Positions 5,994-10,063 of a DNA stretch of 10,063 nt are shown one piece after another. Within the stretch, counting starts at the first letter, position 1. The number at the start of each line of letters is the position of its first letter. The notes beneath the pieces are model-generated. The model searched no databases. It was not told the origin of the DNA and saw nothing but the letters and a program-made list of their open reading frames with translations. The stretch covers positions 1 through 10,063 of the forward strand of contig JAKBAF010000020.1 in NCBI GenBank assembly GCA_021809305.1, written 5' to 3'. The position numbers and the translations under genes were made by a program. Source of the stretch: a bacterium (lineage in GTDB: Bacteria; Chlamydiota; Chlamydiia; Chlamydiales; JAFEGQ01).

Positions 5994-7162
5994 AATTTGC
6001 CAAAAGAGCCTCTATCCAATTAACCGAGACCGGCCGTATGAATGACCTTGCCCAGGCGAAGCGGCGCGCCGGGGCTGAGGTCTACAATTTTTCAGCAGGA
6101 GATCCCGCTTGCCCCACCCACAGAGCAATTGATAAGGGGGTGCGCAAAGCGCTCTCTCGCCACTCAGTGCCCTATCCTCCCCTTGCTGGAATCCCTGATT
6201 TAAGGGGCCTTGTTGCTGAGTGGATGGCTCGCAAATACAGCGCGAGATATGGTCCGAGCGAGGTCCTTGTCACCTCTGGGGGAAAATTCGCCCTCTTTCT
6301 ACTTGCGCAAGCCCTTCTTGAGGAGGGAGATGAGGTCATCCTCCCCGCTCCCTACTGGGTCTCCTACCTGCCGATTATCAACCTCTGTGGGGCCAAGGTG
6401 AGGGTTGTGAGGACAGAGGAGAGGCGAGAATGGAAGGTGACGCCTGCAGATCTCGCCTTACAACACTCACCAAGAAGCAAGCTCCTTATTCTAAATAATG
6501 GCTGCAACCCAACAGGCGCTCTCTATACAAGAGATGAGATCGAGCAGCTCCTAGAGTGGGCAAGGGAGCACGATCTCTTTGTGATCTCCGATGAGGTCTA
6601 TAGCGAGATTCTCTTCGATGGCCGCTCCTACACCTCCTGCGCAAGCTTCCCGAAATTTCAAGAGAGGGTCGCCATCGTGCAGAGCTGCTCTAAGAACTTT
6701 GGAATGACCGGCTGGCGGATTGGCTTTGTCCTCTCTGCTCCCCCACTAATGGAGGCGCTCATTCGCCTGCAAGGTCAAACTCTCACGGGAGCTAGCCTTG
6801 TCAGCCAGTGGGCAGCCGTTGCAGCTCTAGAGAATGCAGATCTTGTTGCGGAGAGTGTGCGCCAAGAGATGGCTCGCCGACGCGACCTCTTCTCCTCGAC
6901 CTTCTACGACCTCTTTAATACCCAGCTGACAAAACCCCCCTCTGCAATCTACTACTTTATTGAGCTGAAAAAAATGGGCCTTGAGATGGAGAATTCACTT
7001 TATTTCTGCGAGCAGGCACTCGAGTCTGCCTCCGTTGCTGCCGTTCCCGGTATCGCCTTTGGCCAGGAGGGTTATGTGCGCTTTGCCTTTTCTGGGAGAG
7101 AGGAGGAGATTGTCCAAGGGCTCACCGCCCTCCACCTCTTTTGCAAGGAGCTAAAACGATGA
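5990..7162 (+). CDS. Class I (Iβ) aspartate/aromatic/prephenate aminotransferase
   Basis: This 390-residue PLP enzyme shows the class Iβ aspartate aminotransferase pattern: NFSAGDPACPT (33-43), YPPLAGIPDLR (62-72), APYWVSY with W123 (120-126), NGCNPTG (170-176), SDEVY with D201 and Y204, SCSKNFGMTGWRIGF with the PLP lysine K235 and R243, and YVRFAF with R364, the expected carboxylate-binding Arg. Relatives transaminate aspartate, aromatic keto acids or prephenate. Its place between tyrA and aroB suggests it either makes Phe and Tyr from their keto acids or converts prephenate to arogenate; the sequence alone does not decide. It is not the DapL type known from Chlamydia. NNGCNPTG has Gly where the family usually has Pro. 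The start overlaps the tyrA stop and the stop overlaps aroB (ATGA on both sides); the upstream AGAGAGAG is only a modest ribosome binding site. Confidence 0.9.
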   Translation: MKFAKRASIQLTETGRMNDLAQAKRRAGAEVYNFSAGDPACPTHRAIDKGVRKALSRHSVPYPPLAGIPDLRGLVAEWMARKYSARYGPSEVLVTSGGKFALFLLAQALLEEGDEVILPAPYWVSYLPIINLCGAKVRVVRTEERREWKVTPADLALQHSPRSKLLILNNGCNPTGALYTRDEIEQLLEWAREHDLFVISDEVYSEILFDGRSYTSCASFPKFQERVAIVQSCSKNFGMTGWRIGFVLSAPPLMEALIRLQGQTLTGASLVSQWAAVAALENADLVAESVRQEMARRRDLFSSTFYDLFNTQLTKPPSAIYYFIELKKMGLEMENSLYFCEQALESASVAAVPGIAFGQEGYVRFAFSGREEEIVQGLTALHLFCKELKR

Positions 7163-8277
7163 AGCCCCTCACCTTAGAGGTCCACAAGAGATGCGTGACC
7201 GAGCTCTTTATCGGACGGGGCGGGCTCCGACAGGGGAGCTGGATCGATCTTGCCGCCCCACTTGGGAAGCGCTTCGCTCTGATCACTGATCACCATGTGC
7301 GAGATCTCCTAGGCTCTGCAATCAAAGCTCAAGGGGAAGAGCGTGGTTTAGAGGTCCATCTCCTCTCCTTTCCACCGGGTGAGGCAAGTAAGTCGAGGCT
7401 TTGGAAAGAGAAAATTGAAGATCAAATGATAGAGCTCGGCCTTGGGCGAGAATCGGCTGTAATCGCCTTAGGGGGTGGGGTCGTTACCGACCTTGCAGGC
7501 TTTGTCGCAGCCACCTACTGCCGAGGGGTGGCTCTCCTCTCTATTCCAACAACACTGCTTGCGATGTGCGACGCCTGCCTTGGTGGAAAAGTGGGGGTGA
7601 ATACAGAGAGAGCGAAGAATCTTATCGGAGCGCTCCACCACCCTCGCAAGGTCCTCATAGACATCGAGATGCTTGCCACCCTTCCTGAACGTGAGAGGCT
7701 AAATGGGCTAGCAGAGGTTGTGAAGTACGCCCTGATCTCCTCGCCTCCTCTCTTTGCCAAACTGCAAGGAGCCTGCGAAAGGTGGCGGGCGCAAGATCCT
7801 GCTCTCCTCCAAGAACTCATAGAGGCGAGCTGCACGATCAAAAGTGAAATTGTCCAGCAAGACCCAAACGAGATGGGGCTGCGGCGCATTCTGAATTTTG
7901 GACATACCGTTGGACATGCCATTGAGACGCTATCGGGCTATCAGGTGGCCCATGGAGAGGCCGTTGCGATTGGCTGCGCCGTCGAGGGCTATATCAGCTA
8001 TCGCTTAGGGTATTTGACCTCAAGTGAGAGCGAGGCGATCGTAGCCCTTTTAAGAGAGTATAACTTTCCCCTCGCGCTCCCACCCGGTGTTGATGAGAAG
8101 GGCATGACCCAGGTCATGAAGCTTGATAAAAAGGCCCATCAAGGAGAGGTGCGCCTTGTCCTCTTGAGTGGCATTGGAGAGGCGATGACCTTTGATGGCG
8201 CCTACTGCCATCCGGTCACACCGCAACTTTTAAGTGAAGCCATCTCGTGGATGATTGCGCAATTTGGAAGGAGATAG
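7159..8277 (+). CDS. aroB: 3-dehydroquinate synthase
   Basis: This 372-residue enzyme cyclises DAHP to 3-dehydroquinate using NAD and Zn, the second step of the pathway. Visible motifs are FPPGEASKS (71-79), the nucleotide-binding GGGVVTDLAGFVA (105-117), SIPTTLLAMCDA (128-139), GGKVGVN (142-148), NLIGAL (154-159), GLAEVVKY with Zn ligand E186, NFGHTVGHAIE with H249, and VAHGEAVA with H265. The length is normal. The ATG at 7159 is preceded by AAGGAG (7145-7150) and overlaps the aminotransferase stop. A TTG at 7141 in the same frame would add six residues but lacks support. The gene ends with TAG (8275-8277), two bases before the aroA ATG; the aroA ribosome binding site lies in its last codons. 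Confidence 0.96.
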   Translation: MKPLTLEVHKRCVTELFIGRGGLRQGSWIDLAAPLGKRFALITDHHVRDLLGSAIKAQGEERGLEVHLLSFPPGEASKSRLWKEKIEDQMIELGLGRESAVIALGGGVVTDLAGFVAATYCRGVALLSIPTTLLAMCDACLGGKVGVNTERAKNLIGALHHPRKVLIDIEMLATLPERERLNGLAEVVKYALISSPPLFAKLQGACERWRAQDPALLQELIEASCTIKSEIVQQDPNEMGLRRILNFGHTVGHAIETLSGYQVAHGEAVAIGCAVEGYISYRLGYLTSSESEAIVALLREYNFPLALPPGVDEKGMTQVMKLDKKAHQGEVRLVLLSGIGEAMTFDGAYCHPVTPQLLSEAISWMIAQFGRR

Positions 8278-8279
8278 CC

Positions 8280-9566
8280 ATGGCAACCCTTATCGTCTCC
8301 CCAGGTCCACTTGCAGGTGAGATCGCCCTGCCCCCCTCCAAGTCGCATACCATGCGGGCCATTCTCTTTGGAGCCATGGGGAGCGGCGCAACCCGCATCT
8401 CTGCCTACCTCGAATCGCCAGACACCCATGCGATGGTGGCCGCTATGCGCCTCTTTGGAGCCGAGATCAAGGTAGATCCAAATAGTATGGAAATAGTCGG
8501 CGTTGGTGGGAAGCTGCGCCCCTGTGAGGACATCATACAGTCAGGTAACTCCGGTCAGGTGTTGCGATTCTGCGGCGCCCTAGCCGCTCTCTCTCCCGCC
8601 TATACCGTGATCACAGGCGACCACTCAGTGCGCCACAATCGGCCTGTAGTGCCCCTACTCTCTGCCCTCCAGCAGCTCGGCGCCTTTGCCACCTCATCGC
8701 GCCTCGATGGTTACGCCCCAATCATTATCCGCGGCCCCATAGAGCCAGGTTTTGCAGAGCTTAACGGTGAGGATTCGCAGCCCGTATCCGCTCTCTTGAT
8801 AGCCACCTCTTTCCTTAACGGTGCAAGCAGGCTCTCTGTGAAAAACCCGGGTGAGAGACCTTGGATCGATCTCACCCTATCATGGCTTGCCCGCCTTGGC
8901 GGCACGGTGACCCATCGCAACTATGAGGAGTACACAATCGAGGGAGGTCTTGCCTATCCAGGCTTTGAAGTGGCCATACCCGGCGATTTTAGCTCTGCCG
9001 CCTTTCCCCTGAGTGCGGCCCTCATCACAGGGTCTGCAATCACTGTGCGCGGCGTTGATATGGGAGATGTCCAGGGAGATAAAAAGATCATCGATCATCT
9101 CATTCAAATGGGGGCCAAGATTGAGAGCAACAAGGCGCACCGCTCTCTTACTGTTAAGGCCGGCCCTCCCCTTAAGGGAGCCAAAATCAACGTGAACGAG
9201 ATCATCGACGCCTTGCCCATACTCGCCACACTCGCCTGCTTTGCGCAAAGTGAGACAGAGCTCACAGGCGCCTCGATCGCCCGCACAAAGGAGTGCGACC
9301 GAATCCACGCCATTGCAATTGAGCTCAGAAAGATGGGTGCCCAAATCGAAGAGAGAGAGGATGGCCTCCTTATCGCCCCCTCTCCCCTGCAGGGCGCTCT
9401 CCTTACCTCCCATGCTGACCATCGAATCGCCATGGCCCTCTCGGTTGCAGCCCTTGGTGCAAAGGGTGCGTCGCGCATCGACGGCATCGAGTGCATCGGA
9501 AAGAGCTACCCCACCTTTATCCAGGATATGCGCCGCCTAAACGCTGCTTTCAAGGTGGAAGGGTGA
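8280..9566 (+). CDS. aroA: 3-phosphoshikimate 1-carboxyvinyltransferase (EPSP synthase)
   Basis: This 428-residue enzyme joins phosphoenolpyruvate to shikimate 3-phosphate, the penultimate step to chorismate. Motifs in order: LPPSKSHTMRA with K21 and R26, SGNSGQVLRF (88-97), NRPVVPLL (120-127), DSQPVSALLIA (165-175), ERPWIDLTLSWL (192-203), IIDALPI with catalytic D310, RTKECDRI (335-342), HADHRIAMAL (378-387) and GKSYPTF (407-413). Together these fit the family over its full length. The residue aligned with E. coli T97 is Q93 and that aligned with P101 is F97, in the loop where changes affect glyphosate binding. The overall pattern recalls chlamydial AroA from memory. GGAAGGAG (8266-8273) precedes the ATG at 8280. 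The stop overlaps the aroK GTG (GTGA). Confidence 0.96.
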   Translation: MATLIVSPGPLAGEIALPPSKSHTMRAILFGAMGSGATRISAYLESPDTHAMVAAMRLFGAEIKVDPNSMEIVGVGGKLRPCEDIIQSGNSGQVLRFCGALAALSPAYTVITGDHSVRHNRPVVPLLSALQQLGAFATSSRLDGYAPIIIRGPIEPGFAELNGEDSQPVSALLIATSFLNGASRLSVKNPGERPWIDLTLSWLARLGGTVTHRNYEEYTIEGGLAYPGFEVAIPGDFSSAAFPLSAALITGSAITVRGVDMGDVQGDKKIIDHLIQMGAKIESNKAHRSLTVKAGPPLKGAKINVNEIIDALPILATLACFAQSETELTGASIARTKECDRIHAIAIELRKMGAQIEEREDGLLIAPSPLQGALLTSHADHRIAMALSVAALGAKGASRIDGIECIGKSYPTFIQDMRRLNAAFKVEG

Positions 9567-10063
9567 ATCTGATCCTCTTTGGCTTTAAGGGATGTGGCAA
9601 GAGCTACTTTGGCCGCTGCGTTGCGCAAATCTTAAGCTCTCCATTTCTCGACTTAGACAACCTCATCTCCAACCTCTTTGAAGAGCAATGCGGCCAGCAT
9701 CTCTCTTCTCGCGAGATCTACCAAATGGTGGGGCGGGATGGCTTTCGCGAGCTAGAACACCTTGCCCTACTCTCTTTACAGGAGAGGCAAGGGTGCGTGA
9801 TAGCGCTCGGCGGTGGAGCTATCCTTGAAGCGCGGAATTTGGAGCTCCTCGAAAAGATGGGAGAGCTTGTCTTTCTTGAGATCAGCCAAGAGACCTTAAA
9901 GCAGCGTCTTTTCATAGACCCCCTCCCTGCGATTCTCGATCCACGCGACCCAGAAGGGTCATTCGAAAGGCTCTATCAAGAGCGCTACCCCCTCTACCAG
10001 CAGATCCCTGCAAAGCACCTCCTTTTAGATGGCAAGAGTGATCAGCAGATCATCAATGAGCTC
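9563..10063 (+). CDS. aroK: Shikimate kinase (3' end outside window)
   Basis: The frame starts with GTG at 9563 inside the end of aroA (GTGA) and remains open for 167 codons to the window edge, close to full length for this family (about 165-185 residues). The enzyme phosphorylates shikimate with ATP, providing the AroA substrate. Visible motifs are the Walker A loop GFKGCGKS (7-14), the FLDLDN segment with D30 and D32 for Mg and shikimate binding, GRDGFRELE (58-66) with the shikimate-binding R62, ALGGGAI (81-87) with the GGG loop, and ERYPLY (140-145) with R141. AAGG at 9552-9555 serves as a possible ribosome binding site. There is no in-frame TAG here, and the reading frame is undisturbed. 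The C-terminus lies outside the window. Confidence 0.92.
   Translation, partial: MNLILFGFKGCGKSYFGRCVAQILSSPFLDLDNLISNLFEEQCGQHLSSREIYQMVGRDGFRELEHLALLSLQERQGCVIALGGGAILEARNLELLEKMGELVFLEISQETLKQRLFIDPLPAILDPRDPEGSFERLYQERYPLYQQIPAKHLLLDGKSDQQIINEL

Noticed and set aside
1..10063. tRNA or rRNA genes, CRISPR arrays, insertion sequences or attachment sites
   Set aside because: I saw no cloverleaf, no spaced direct repeats, no transposase-like frame and no terminal inverted repeats. Apart from the 2835-3105 leader region, no stretch over 250 bases lacks a gene.

Overview
The window carries an aromatic amino acid biosynthesis locus of a bacterium that is most likely a member of the Chlamydiae (phylum level). 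The best evidence is a fused AroDE protein (type I 3-dehydroquinase plus shikimate dehydrogenase) and an AroA whose unusual motifs (SPDTHAM, SGNSGQVLRF, ERPWIDLTLSWL) resemble chlamydial AroA as I remember it. By eye the GC content is a little over half, which is high for well-known chlamydiae, so an environmental or uncultured lineage is plausible. I could not run a search, so the assignment is an inference.

Layout. Positions 2-430 are the 3' end of a DUF1254/DUF1214-family gene. Positions 458-494 form a perfect 14-bp hairpin whose right arm holds the ribosome binding site of csaA (502-855). csaA overlaps a YfcE/MJ0936-type metallophosphoesterase gene (855-1364). Convergent to it is aroDE on the minus strand (1377-2834). 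A 271-bp divergent intergenic region (2835-3105) holds a strong extended -10 promoter and a possible leader peptide gene in which all five Phe/Tyr codons cluster within eight codons, directly before a GC-rich hairpin. From 3106 to the window end there is a tight operon: aroF (DAHP synthase), a chorismate mutase gene, pheA, tyrA, a class I aminotransferase, aroB, aroA and aroK (cut by the window end). Genes overlap by 4 or 17 bases, except a 2-base gap between aroB and aroA.

Together these genes encode DAHP synthase, dehydroquinate synthase, dehydroquinase/shikimate dehydrogenase, shikimate kinase and EPSP synthase, and then the branch from prephenate to Phe and Tyr. Chorismate synthase (aroC) is not in the window. 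The step from chorismate to prephenate is the anomaly: the chorismate mutase frame fits exactly between aroF and pheA, with ATGA overlaps on both sides and a good ribosome binding site, but contains two in-frame TAG codons. One falls on the catalytic Glu position of the AroQ family. TAG also ends three neighbouring genes (the phosphoesterase, pheA and aroB), so genome-wide reassignment of TAG is unlikely. Recent decay, readthrough or suppression, or sequence error remain open.

The two most notable observations are this doubly interrupted but otherwise well-preserved chorismate mutase and the candidate Phe/Tyr leader-peptide control region of the operon.
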